Shown: piece after piece, positions 1 through 6,864 of the stretch
Position numbering within the stretch: position 1 is the first letter of the stretch
Layout of the letters: each line of letters starts with the position of its first letter
Assembly (NCBI RefSeq): GCF_917563925.1
Contig: NZ_CAKJTJ010000028.1
Span: forward strand, 1-53,098
Reading direction: 5' to 3'
DNA from: Sutcliffiella rhizosphaerae
Lineage (GTDB): Bacteria; Bacillota; Bacilli; Bacillales; Bacillaceae_I
DNA: 53,098 bases
Translations under genes and position numbers: made by a program
The notes under the pieces: model-generated
The model's input: only the letters and a program-made list of their open reading frames with translations
Databases searched by the model: none
Told to the model about the DNA's origin: nothing

Positions 1-1
1 G

Positions 2-109
2 ATCCTATTATCATTATCTAGAAATATCTTGAGACGTCCAAGCATTATGCAAGTCGCTCAATTAAAAAGAAGGAAGATTTTAGCTCTGCAGAAGGGCTTA
101 AACATATAA
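2..109 (+). CDS. Possible 3' end of an upstream gene (partial)
   Basis: One forward frame is open from the left edge of the window to a TAA at 107-109. It encodes about 35 residues rich in Arg, Lys, Leu and Ile and ending KGLNI. The stop lies 17 bases before the next start, which would suit the end of a gene in the same operon. The piece is too short to identify, and the open frame could be chance. Confidence 0.3.
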   Translation: MLLSLSRNILRRPSIMQVAQLKRRKILALQKGLNI

Positions 110-126
110 TACGAGGAGGATAAGTA

Positions 127-879
127 ATGAAAAATACAGAGTTGGAAATGACAAAACAATTGGTCATCCATTATAAAGCAGAAGTAGCAAAAAGCGAAAT
201 GAAAATACAGGAAATCGAATTTCAGCTAAAAAAGGAAAAGAAACGGACAATGTTTTGGGAGAAAAGAACAAGAGATTTAATCGAAGGCAAACTTCTTCAA
301 CTTGAGAAGGAAAAACAGACATTTGTTGATAAAATCATGGAGCTTGAAGTACAACTCGAAGAAGAAGGAAAGCTTGAGCGAACAGTTAAAATAACCCCCC
401 CCCCAATTAATAAGGATTGTTTTTATTCCTACTTCACCTATACGATTATCCTGCCAAACGAAAACGATAACGACTCCTCCCTTTCCATCGTTGGAGACTA
501 CTATATACAAAATCAAAGTGATGAAGACGTCAATGATCTTATTGTTTGTCTCAAAATTTCTCCTAGTAACGCTGCCCATTTATCAGGAAAAATTAGCGCT
601 CCACAACTTGTAGATAAAATAGAAGAAAAAGGTGCAATCGACTGGTTTTATGCATTAGACAATTGGAAAGATAAAATAAGGAACGATGGCGAATATTGGA
701 TCAGACCTTCTAACAACCCCCACCTTCTTAGTGGTTCCAGTCTGGTTCTAAAAGGATTTGAAATTATTGTAAGTAAAAACACTTCATTTTCAACGTGTAA
801 AGTTGATGCTTATGTATATAGCAGTAATCGGGAATTGCCTGTTGGTGTAAAAAATAGAATTAATCTGCATTTTTCTTAG
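127..879 (+). CDS. Coiled-coil protein with C-terminal beta-rich domain, function unknown
   Basis: This 250-residue protein is not one I recognise. Residues 1 to about 90 are charged, heptad-like and rich in Glu, Lys and Leu, as in a coiled coil. Residues from about 100 onward look beta-rich and globular (FYSYFTYTIILP, WIRPSNNP). There is no signal peptide or membrane segment. The ATG has a good ribosome site (GAGGAGGATAAGTA). The junction between the two halves is a run of ten C residues in the DNA (395-404) giving Thr-Pro-Pro-Pro, so slippage there would keep the coiled coil and lose the second domain. It precedes LSm-like, coat-type genes, so a spore-surface or assembly role is possible, but that is inference from position. 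Confidence 0.75.
   Translation: MKNTELEMTKQLVIHYKAEVAKSEMKIQEIEFQLKKEKKRTMFWEKRTRDLIEGKLLQLEKEKQTFVDKIMELEVQLEEEGKLERTVKITPPPINKDCFYSYFTYTIILPNENDNDSSLSIVGDYYIQNQSDEDVNDLIVCLKISPSNAAHLSGKISAPQLVDKIEEKGAIDWFYALDNWKDKIRNDGEYWIRPSNNPHLLSGSSLVLKGFEIIVSKNTSFSTCKVDAYVYSSNRELPVGVKNRINLHFS
395..404 (+). repeat. Homopolymeric C10 tract inside the coding region
   Basis: Ten consecutive C bases lie within the gene at 127-879, at about codons 90-93, in a strongly AT-rich setting. Tracts of this type are classic sites of slipped-strand mispairing. A change of one or two bases would frameshift everything after the coiled coil. A sequencing or assembly length error is also possible. Confidence 0.9.
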
Positions 880-911
880 GTAGCTTTACTAGATTACTAG
901 AAAAAAGGCGC

Positions 912-1353
912 TTGTACTATGTTAAAAGCCCTCTCATCATAGACAAACTAGAATACATTATTTGTAGGAAGAATAATATTCCTAACAATATTAGAGGGAG
1001 GAAGTCTCCCAATCATAATAGGACTGCTGAAGCTGCTGAAAGACGTCACGAAGAAAATCATGATCAGGACTGTTTTTGCGATGGATTGTTTTTGCGGGAG
1101 AAATGTTTCTCAGTTTATTGGTAGATTATTATTTATTGAAACTACTGCTGGACCTTTAGTACCTGTAACTCCTATTAAAGTTCTTTGTTTTGACAAAAAA
1201 TTCAGTGTTTTAACCGTACAAAGCACTGGTGGAACAGTTTTCTACGTCTGCTGCAAAAAAAATCGTATATATTACTTTAGCAGACTGATAGATGATAAGG
1301 CTGCTTGTCATAACGGCAGTTTTTTATCAGATTTAGTACGCATAAACCTTTAG
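912..1353 (+). pseudogene. Frameshifted small LSm/SH3-like coat-type protein gene
   Basis: Two overlapping frames seem to be halves of one gene. The first frame gives a short hydrophilic segment (AEAAERRHEENHDQDCFC). The second continues with CGRNVSQFIG, FIETTAGPL, LTVQSTGGTVFYV and a Cys-rich end, an arrangement like the small beta-barrel proteins encoded just downstream. Between them the motif GAYTGTTTTTGC occurs twice, 16 bases apart (1069-1080 and 1085-1096). Removing one 16-base unit joins the frames as DCFC-GRNVSQ. No good ATG/GTG/TTG with a ribosome site is visible for the first half; GAGGGAGG at about 993 is not followed by a normal start. An alternative is a real 97-residue ORF from ATG 1060, but that start has a poor ribosome site. 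Confidence 0.5.
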
Positions 1354-1363
1354 GAAAAAACAT

Positions 1364-1485
1364 TGTCTAGCTCCAACAACTAGCCCTTCGAGATCATAAG
1401 CCTATTCGTCAAGTAGGTGAAACACAACCTTCTCGCCGATTTTCTTATGCTTGCCGGGACTGGTCAAGGAGCTTGCGCTTTTCTT
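1364..1485. repeat. Imperfect palindromic intergenic repeat (Bacillus dispersed-repeat type)
   Basis: This segment begins TGTCTAGCTCC and ends GGAGCTTGCGCTTTTCTT. Nested complementary pieces are visible: AGCTCC (1369-1374) with GGAGCT (1468-1473), CATAAG (1395-1400) with CTTATG (1444-1449), and CCTA (1401-1404) with TAGG (1414-1417). From memory, intergenic repeats with these same end sequences are scattered through many Bacillus genomes; this copy is degenerate. It lies just upstream of the next ribosome site. A GGCGCTTG fragment at 907-914 may be part of another decayed copy. Confidence 0.6.
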
Positions 1486-1517
1486 ATTGGTTTGTTAAAT
1501 ACAAGGAGGTAAAAACA

Positions 1518-1931
1518 TTGGGAATTGTTTATGTAGAAGGATGTTATGATGACTGCTGCAGAGAGCCGTACAGTAGAAATAAGCGCAAATATAGGGATGA
1601 ATACGATCGAGGATCATGCTTTCCTCAATATCCACCTTGTCCACCTTACCCGCCATTTCCAAGTGACTTGGCTGCCAGACTTGCAGCAGCGGAAGCAACA
1701 ATTGCATCCAATACTGCCAGAATAGCTGCACTTGAAGCACAAGTGGGAGCCCCTATTGACACCATTAGAGCTCAGTTTCAAGCAAATCTAAATAATACTG
1801 TCACTGTCAACACTTCATTTGATGTGGTGTCAGGAACAGTCACAACAGTTGGAATAGATGCCGCTGAACTAACAACGCCAACTGGTGACATTTTCATCAT
1901 CCCTTATACAAGTGTTATCAGCATCGTATAA
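1518..1931 (+). CDS. Coat-type protein: Cys/Pro-rich N-terminus, short coiled coil, LSm-like C-terminus
   Basis: The start is taken as TTG 1518 because AAGGAGGT lies seven bases upstream; a longer frame from 1473 would begin inside the repeat. The 137 residues fall into three parts: a Cys/Tyr/Arg-rich head (GCYDDCCREPYS) with a Pro-rich stretch (PPCPPYPPFP), an Ala-rich heptad segment (LAARLAAAEATIASNTARIA), and a beta-strand domain with VVSGTVTTVGIDAAELTTP and IPYTSVISIV. The last part resembles the LSm/SH3-like fold of DUF2642-type spore-coat proteins. The head resembles cross-linked coat proteins. A spore-surface structural role is inferred. It is followed 22 bases later by a gene with a similar domain. 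Confidence 0.75.
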   Translation: MGIVYVEGCYDDCCREPYSRNKRKYRDEYDRGSCFPQYPPCPPYPPFPSDLAARLAAAEATIASNTARIAALEAQVGAPIDTIRAQFQANLNNTVTVNTSFDVVSGTVTTVGIDAAELTTPTGDIFIIPYTSVISIV

Positions 1932-1953
1932 GAATGAAAAGGAGGAGAAAATC

Positions 1954-2163
1954 ATGACATTTTCGCAATTACTAGCAAGATATCTCAATCGAAACATTGA
2001 AGTTTATAGTAGTAATCAATTCTTTGTTGAAGGAGTCCTGATATCAGTAGGTACTGATTCTTTTATTTTAGAAATCAGAAATGGCACGTATATTGCTCCT
2101 ACTGAACGGATTACAGTATTCTTTACTAATGTTGATGGAATCAGAGTCTTGGTTGCCGCATAA
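1954..2163 (+). CDS. Small LSm/SH3-like protein (DUF2642-like), probably spore-associated
   Basis: The start is ATG 1954, preceded by AAAAGGAGGAG; the same frame runs further upstream but has no ribosome site there. The 69 residues are almost one domain: an N-terminal helix (FSQLLARYL) followed by strands (NIEVYSSNQFFVEGVLISVG, DSFILEI, ITVFF, IRVLVAA). The VEGVLISVGTDSFIL core aligns by eye with VSGTVTTVGIDAAEL of the gene before it, which suggests a family duplication. It lacks signal and membrane segments. A terminator follows at 2199. Family assignment is by pattern only; function is unknown. Confidence 0.75.
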   Translation: MTFSQLLARYLNRNIEVYSSNQFFVEGVLISVGTDSFILEIRNGTYIAPTERITVFFTNVDGIRVLVAA

Positions 2164-2198
2164 CTTTTGTATTCATGGAAGATGAATAATCTATAAGT

Positions 2199-2235
2199 AT
2201 CGGCAATAAATACTCTTCATTGCCGATATTCTTTT
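2199..2235 (+). terminator. Intrinsic terminator after the LSm-like genes
   Basis: TATCGGCAAT (2199-2208) pairs perfectly with ATTGCCGATA (2219-2228) around a ten-base loop, and TTCTTTTCG follows. It closes the forward operon. The converging glycosyltransferase gene ends at 2370; the 130 bases between show nothing else. Confidence 0.85.
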
Positions 2236-2369
2236 CGTTAATGTTAATTACCGCTTTTCGGAAATATAAATATCATATATTTGTTGTTGCAAACGATTTA
2301 TTACTCCATTTCGCATTGAAGATAAAGAAGTTCTATACGTGTTCTCTGAAGATCAGCAACAAACTATTA

Positions 2370-3083
2370 TCAATCTTCCTGTGAAACTAACCATTCCTTC
2401 CAATCTTCATAGTGACGGGAAGTAAGTTTGGACACACTATTATTTCTGAGTCTTCTATGATATATAACGTCATTTAATGAAGCAATCTTTTTCCTTTTTC
2501 CTAATTGATAGATCATATACACATCTTCATAAAGCCTTCCTTTGTACATATCTTCCGTATTCCAACCATTCACTTCATGAAGTGATTGAATGTTGTAAAT
2601 CCTCGGTGCTAAAGGAACAGGGTTTAATAAATAGTTTAAACTATCCCTCCATACATACCTTTGGATACTTCCTTTAAACAATTTTTTGTCCCTTGACCTT
2701 TCTTTCCACTCCATATACGTACCAAAAATTAAATCGACTTCTTCAGAAATGACAGCGAGTTTTGCTTTCACCTTCTCTAGACATGTTTTATGAAACCAAT
2801 CATCCGCATCTAATTCTATCAACCATCTTCCTTTAACTATACGTAGTGCACTGTTTAAACAAGAAGCTTTCCCTTCGTTTACCTTTTTTAGAACAATATT
2901 AATGGTTGAGTAGGAACAAAAGGATGCTAAAACTTCACTAGTATTGTCTATTGATCCATCATCAATAATAATAAGCTCCCAATCGTTACAAGTCTGTTGT
3001 AGGACGCTATTGATAGCAGTCCTAATATATTCAGCATTATTGAACGTACATAAAACTATAGAGAACATTGGATTATTAGTCAA
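2370..3083 (-). CDS. Family 2 glycosyltransferase (GT-A fold)
   Basis: This protein transfers a sugar from a nucleotide donor to an acceptor that the sequence does not reveal. The N-terminus shows the GT2 pattern FSIVLCTFNNAEYI, then LIIIDDGSIDNT (nucleotide binding) and the metal site ELDADDW. No membrane segment is seen, so it is cytosolic or peripheral. I place the start at TTG 3083 because AGAAGGTGTGG lies just upstream; the ATG at 3113 has no ribosome site. The protein is then about 237 residues. It is divergent from the TuaH-like gene across about 80 bases and belongs with the glycan block to its right. Confidence 0.85.
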   Translation of the reverse strand: MTNNPMFSIVLCTFNNAEYIRTAINSVLQQTCNDWELIIIDDGSIDNTSEVLASFCSYSTINIVLKKVNEGKASCLNSALRIVKGRWLIELDADDWFHKTCLEKVKAKLAVISEEVDLIFGTYMEWKERSRDKKLFKGSIQRYVWRDSLNYLLNPVPLAPRIYNIQSLHEVNGWNTEDMYKGRLYEDVYMIYQLGKRKKIASLNDVIYHRRLRNNSVSKLTSRHYEDWKEWLVSQED

Positions 3084-3164
3084 CGTGTCCACACCTTCTA
3101 GTTTTCTTTGCATACAATAATTTAGTACGTATTTAAGAGAGAGAAGAGCATAGGAGGATAATCA

Positions 3165-4163
3165 ATGAATATTATTATCTACCCTCCAACTATTGACTGG
3201 GGGTTTATGAAACAGCGTCCACAGCAACTAATGCAACAGTTTGCTGATCATGGGTACACTGTTTTTTATTGTAATAAGACATCATCAGAAGAAGATATCC
3301 AAGAGTTAGCACCAAACCTTTTTTTAGTTTCCAATCACGAAAAATTTGTTACGAAAACACTCCCCCAACTTCGAGCAGACTCTACTTGTAATGTAGGTGT
3401 ATGGTGTTCCTGGTCAAAGCTTGCGAAAGAACTTATCCAGTACAAGGCAGATTGGATAATCTATGATTGTGTAGATGAATTTGCTGAATGGATGAAATAT
3501 GAAAAAGAAATGGTACAAATTGCTTCAGCAGTTACTTGCACAGCAGAAAGAATCTACAATCGATTAAAAAGAGAATATCCAAACAAGAATATAGAGTTAA
3601 TTCGAAATGCATATGACAAAAATATGGGATTACACCTCCATCCTTCTTCTCCACATCCTTCTATTAAGAAAAAAATTGGATATATTGGAGCTTGGGCACC
3701 TTGGGTTGATGATAGTTTAGTAAGGAGACTAGCATCCAAACTAATTGATCATGAAATTGTTATTATCGGAGCAGAATTCGGAAAAAATTTCACACTCAAA
3801 CATCTTCCAAACGTTACTTTTTTAGGACAAATCCCTCATGAACAATTGGCTTCACATCTTTCACAAATGGATGTTTGTATCATTCCATTTAAAATTACAC
3901 CGGTTACTCTTGCTACCAATCCAGTAAAAATGTATGAATACCTTGCAACCGGAAAACCAGTAATTTCTTCTGCATTACCAGAATGTGTATTAGCACAACC
4001 ATATGTCGACATTGGGAAAAACCATCAAGAATTTATATCTAAAGTTTCCTATCGCTTGTCAAACCCTGGGAATGAAAATGAAAGGAAAAGTTATTCCTTA
4101 TCTAACACTTGGGAAAACAGAGTAAATCAAGCAATCACACTCATAAATAATATCTCTCACTAG
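3165..4163 (+). CDS. Glycosyltransferase of TuaH type (GT-B-like)
   Basis: This 332-residue protein starts MNIIIYPPTIDWGFMKQRPQ, which I recognise as close to the start of B. subtilis TuaH, a glycosyltransferase of teichuronic acid synthesis. The C-terminal half has the GT-B donor-site look: IIGAEFG, VTFLGQIPHEQL, DVCIIPFK and NPVKMYEYLATGKPV. There is no signal peptide. The ribosome site is AGGAGGATAATCA. The next gene follows after 14 bases, so they are cotranscribed. No other teichuronic acid genes are nearby, so here it more likely builds a short surface glycan than teichuronic acid. Confidence 0.85.
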   Translation: MNIIIYPPTIDWGFMKQRPQQLMQQFADHGYTVFYCNKTSSEEDIQELAPNLFLVSNHEKFVTKTLPQLRADSTCNVGVWCSWSKLAKELIQYKADWIIYDCVDEFAEWMKYEKEMVQIASAVTCTAERIYNRLKREYPNKNIELIRNAYDKNMGLHLHPSSPHPSIKKKIGYIGAWAPWVDDSLVRRLASKLIDHEIVIIGAEFGKNFTLKHLPNVTFLGQIPHEQLASHLSQMDVCIIPFKITPVTLATNPVKMYEYLATGKPVISSALPECVLAQPYVDIGKNHQEFISKVSYRLSNPGNENERKSYSLSNTWENRVNQAITLINNISH

Positions 4164-4177
4164 AAAGGAAAGTTACT

Positions 4178-5278
4178 ATGAAAATTTCAGTAGTCGTAGG
4201 TACAAGACCCGAGCTGATCAAGATGGCTGTTTTCATTACAGAGTTAAAACGGATGAATTCCACAAACCTCTATATTCATTCTGGACAACATTATGACTAT
4301 CACATGGATGGAATGGTAGCTGATATTTTTCAGTTACCCGAGGCAGATTACAATTTGGGAGTTGGCTCTGGTTCGCATGCTAACACGACCGCCAATATCA
4401 TGATAAAAATGGAAGAAATAATAGTAAATGAAAAAATGGATTTGCTTGTCGTTCATGGAGATACAAATACCACATTAGCTGCATGCTTGGCAGCTGCAAA
4501 ATTATCTATCCCTATAGCACACGTGGAAGCAGGACTAAGAAGTAGAGATCCATCCATGCCGGAAGAAATAAATAGAATTTTAGTCGATCATATGTCAACG
4601 TTCCGATTCGCTCCAACACAAGAAGCAGTTGAGAACTTAAAGAAAGAAGGCATTGTCTATGGGGTTTACTTAGTTGGACAATCAATTGTTGACGCTATAG
4701 ATTATATTAAGAATATGAAAACTATAAATAATGTGCTTAACAAATATGAACTAGAAAAGCAGTCGTATTTTTTTCTGACCATTCACAGACAAGAAAACAC
4801 CGACAATCCTACAAGGCTATCCTCTATTTTCTCTGCTATGCATGCATTGACTAAGGACTATAATCACCAATTAGTTATATCCATGCACCCAAGGACCAAA
4901 AAAATCCTTCTACAACAAAATATGCTTCAATCTCTTTTTCAGAATAAAAGAATTACTTTATTAGATCCACCCCCTAATTTTTATGAAACCATTCAGCTGC
5001 AGCAGCATGCAAAATTGGTTATCACCGACAGTGGCGGCTTGCAGGAAGAATCTTGTATCATTGGCACACCATGTATCACTCTTAGGGAAAATACGGAAAG
5101 GCCAGAAACAGTTGAATGTGGTGCAAATATTCTAGCTGGTTATCAAAAAGGGAAAATCCTCTTGGCAGTAGAGGAAAGCCTAGCTTCTTCCCCATCATGG
5201 AATCATCCCTATGGTTTGGAAGGTGTTAGCATGAGGATGCTTGATATACTAACAAAAAATAAGAGTGATGAGTACTGA
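4178..5278 (+). CDS. wecB: UDP-N-acetylglucosamine 2-epimerase, non-hydrolysing
   Basis: The enzyme interconverts UDP-GlcNAc and UDP-ManNAc in the cytosol, supplying ManNAc for surface polysaccharide. The 366 residues match the family length. Hallmarks are GTRPELIKMA at the N-terminus, HGDTNTTLAA, HVEAGLRSRDPSMPEE near the active site, and TDSGGLQEE with GTPCITLRENTERPE near the C-terminus. It is spaced 14 bases from the TuaH-like gene, with GAAAGGAAAG as ribosome site. A Bacillus genome normally has another copy (mnaA) elsewhere, so this may be a dedicated paralogue, which cannot be told from this window. Confidence 0.93.
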   Translation: MKISVVVGTRPELIKMAVFITELKRMNSTNLYIHSGQHYDYHMDGMVADIFQLPEADYNLGVGSGSHANTTANIMIKMEEIIVNEKMDLLVVHGDTNTTLAACLAAAKLSIPIAHVEAGLRSRDPSMPEEINRILVDHMSTFRFAPTQEAVENLKKEGIVYGVYLVGQSIVDAIDYIKNMKTINNVLNKYELEKQSYFFLTIHRQENTDNPTRLSSIFSAMHALTKDYNHQLVISMHPRTKKILLQQNMLQSLFQNKRITLLDPPPNFYETIQLQQHAKLVITDSGGLQEESCIIGTPCITLRENTERPETVECGANILAGYQKGKILLAVEESLASSPSWNHPYGLEGVSMRMLDILTKNKSDEY

Positions 5279-5376
5279 CTATTATAATTTTTCACTTACA
5301 AATGATTCGTGCATTATATTGGTAGATTCAAGCTAACAAGAGGCTTTCATGATTACTAAACAAATGAGGTGATTTA

Positions 5377-6381
5377 ATGAAAATTGGTGTAGGAGGTTAC
5401 TATGGACAGGGGAATTTTGGAGACGAGCTTTTCTTAGAAACGTTTAAGCAGGTGTTTCATAAGTATACGGTATACCCTATTATTTCACATATTGACATGT
5501 CTGCTTCTGATGCAATTATTGTTGGGGGCGGTGACCTTATCATTCCGTATTCTTATAACAACTACTATTTTCCAAACACTTTAACCGAACATAAAACATG
5601 GATATATGGCATAGGCATCGTAGATTTTTATCCTCCTGATACATGGCCAGCAGAAGAAGTTGACAAGTACAGGGAAGTTATTAAACATTCAAATGGTTTA
5701 TATGTACGGGATGAAAATTCGGTAAAACATGCGGAATACATGCAGTTAAACGATATTATTAAACAAGTTCCTGATATCGCATTTAGTTATGCTCAACCCA
5801 ACTATCCTATAATAAAGAATCCAAATAAAAAAACGATTGGCATCTGCAGCTTCTCCTATGAAGAATTTCCAATAGATAAATTAGCACGAATTCTTTCTAG
5901 TTTACCAGAAACGGAATATGCCCTATCACTTATTGCTGTTGTAGATACAAGAAACATATATTCAGATTATGAAACATGTGTAGCTTTGAAAAATAAAATA
6001 TTGGGACTTAATCCAAAGGCAGATATCACCATTAAGAAGTATCAATATCTGGATGTTACTTATAGTTGTATTCAGTCCCTAGATTATCTTGTTTCTTTTA
6101 AACTGCATCCCTCTTTAGTAGCTATTAGAAACTTAGTTCCGACATTTTGTTTAAGTAAACTAAGCAAAGTAAAGAGCCTAATGAAATCCTTTTATTTAGA
6201 AGAATACTTTTGTAGTTATGAAGCAAAAGAGGAAATCATAAAACAGACCCTAAATAACCTTTTACTAAACGGAAAAAAGAAAATGGAAAACATTTCGAGC
6301 AAAATTAAAGAAATAGAGCAAAAAAGTGATGCTGCATTAGATACACTTAAAAAAGAAATTGAAAAAAGCCAATCCTCATAA
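5377..6381 (+). CDS. Polysaccharide pyruvyl transferase family protein (CsaB-like)
   Basis: Members transfer pyruvate from phosphoenolpyruvate to a sugar as a ketal, giving an acidic glycan. The N-terminus has the family pattern GGYYGQGNFGDE, followed by IIVGGGDLIIP, and later a conserved-looking SFKLHPSLVAIR segment. The last 40 residues form a Lys/Glu-rich helix that may be a coiled coil. The 334 residues suit the family. The ATG has GAGGTGATTTA before it. It follows the epimerase after 98 bases. Together the two suggest pyruvylated ManNAc or a similar residue. CsaB modifies cell wall for SLH-protein binding, but no SLH protein is seen here. Confidence 0.85.
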   Translation: MKIGVGGYYGQGNFGDELFLETFKQVFHKYTVYPIISHIDMSASDAIIVGGGDLIIPYSYNNYYFPNTLTEHKTWIYGIGIVDFYPPDTWPAEEVDKYREVIKHSNGLYVRDENSVKHAEYMQLNDIIKQVPDIAFSYAQPNYPIIKNPNKKTIGICSFSYEEFPIDKLARILSSLPETEYALSLIAVVDTRNIYSDYETCVALKNKILGLNPKADITIKKYQYLDVTYSCIQSLDYLVSFKLHPSLVAIRNLVPTFCLSKLSKVKSLMKSFYLEEYFCSYEAKEEIIKQTLNNLLLNGKKKMENISSKIKEIEQKSDAALDTLKKEIEKSQSS

Positions 6382-6402
6382 CAATGGAGGAAGGCTTTTA
6401 TT
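6365..6402 (+). terminator. Intrinsic terminator of the glycan block
   Basis: AAGCC-AA-TCCTC pairs with GAGGA-AGGCTT across a short loop, and TTTATTC follows. The 5' arm lies in the last codons of the pyruvyl transferase gene. Confidence 0.75.
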
Positions 6403-6403
6403 C

Positions 6404-6532
6404 TTACTTCAAATAACAAGGTTTTAATTTCAAGTTTTTCAATCTGCTGTCCTGTTTTTTAGGTTTTTTGTTCTTTATAGGATTTACTTGTGTCAATTTA
6501 TTTTCTCCCAAGACACGCCATACTTTAATCAT
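6404..6532 (-). CDS. Small basic protein, 42 residues, unknown
   Basis: An ATG at 6532 is preceded by GAAGGAGTGGAGCAG, a strong ribosome site, and opens a 42-residue frame beginning MIKVWRVLGENK and ending with a Lys-rich tail. It has no membrane segment and I do not recognise it. The good ribosome site is the main reason to call it. It lies downstream of the next small gene and the amidase on the same strand, so it may belong to the same sporulation-time transcription unit, which is inference. Confidence 0.45.
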   Translation of the reverse strand: MIKVWRVLGENKLTQVNPIKNKKPKKQDSRLKNLKLKPCYLK

Positions 6533-6651
6533 CTGCTCCACTCCTTCTTCATTTCTATTTATAATGTATTCAAGCTTGTATGTAACTGTTTATAGAAAGA
6601 GAAAAAAAAGTGTCTAAAATAAACGTGAACTTTACATGTAACAAATTTTGT

Positions 6652-6819
6652 TTAATTATCTAAATCACCTTCAAATATAACCTGGAATTTCACTTCTTTT
6701 GCATCTCCATTCTTTAGTCCAAGCAAAATAGCTTCAAGTGCTTCCTTATCATTTAATGTCGGTGTTAAAATGTAGCCGTCTTGAAAGATTACGTTAAGGT
6801 TTGCTTTTTTTACTAGCAA
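6652..6819 (-). CDS. Small protein, 55 residues, unknown
   Basis: A TTG start at 6819 follows the ribosome site AGGAGGGACGTAA. The product begins MLVKKANLNVIFQDG and continues TPTLNDKEALEAILLGLKNG before a beta-like end (VKFQVIFEGDLDN). The pattern of a strand, a helix and a strand resembles the tiny DUF1659/DUF2922-type proteins of bacilli, but I cannot assign it to a family. It follows the amidase gene on the same strand, after a hairpin. The rest of the 6420-6862 interval, apart from the second small gene, is AT-rich with nothing I can name. Confidence 0.5.
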   Translation of the reverse strand: MLVKKANLNVIFQDGYILTPTLNDKEALEAILLGLKNGDAKEVKFQVIFEGDLDN

Positions 6820-6841
6820 TTACGTCCCTCCTAGGATTATT

Positions 6842-6864
6842 AAAGCCTGGTTATACCAGGCTTT
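6842..6864 (-). terminator. Hairpin at the end of the amidase gene
   Basis: AAAGCCTGG (6842-6850) and CCAGGCTTT (6856-6864) form a perfect nine-pair stem with loop TTATA, overlapping the amidase stop codon. The minus-strand tail (AATAATCC) is poor in T, so termination may be leaky and allow read-through into the small genes. Confidence 0.6.

Noticed and set aside
101-111. CATATAATA, like a sigma-K or sigma-A -10, before the coiled-coil gene
   Set aside because: A transcript starting after it would begin within the ribosome site, and no -35 is visible.
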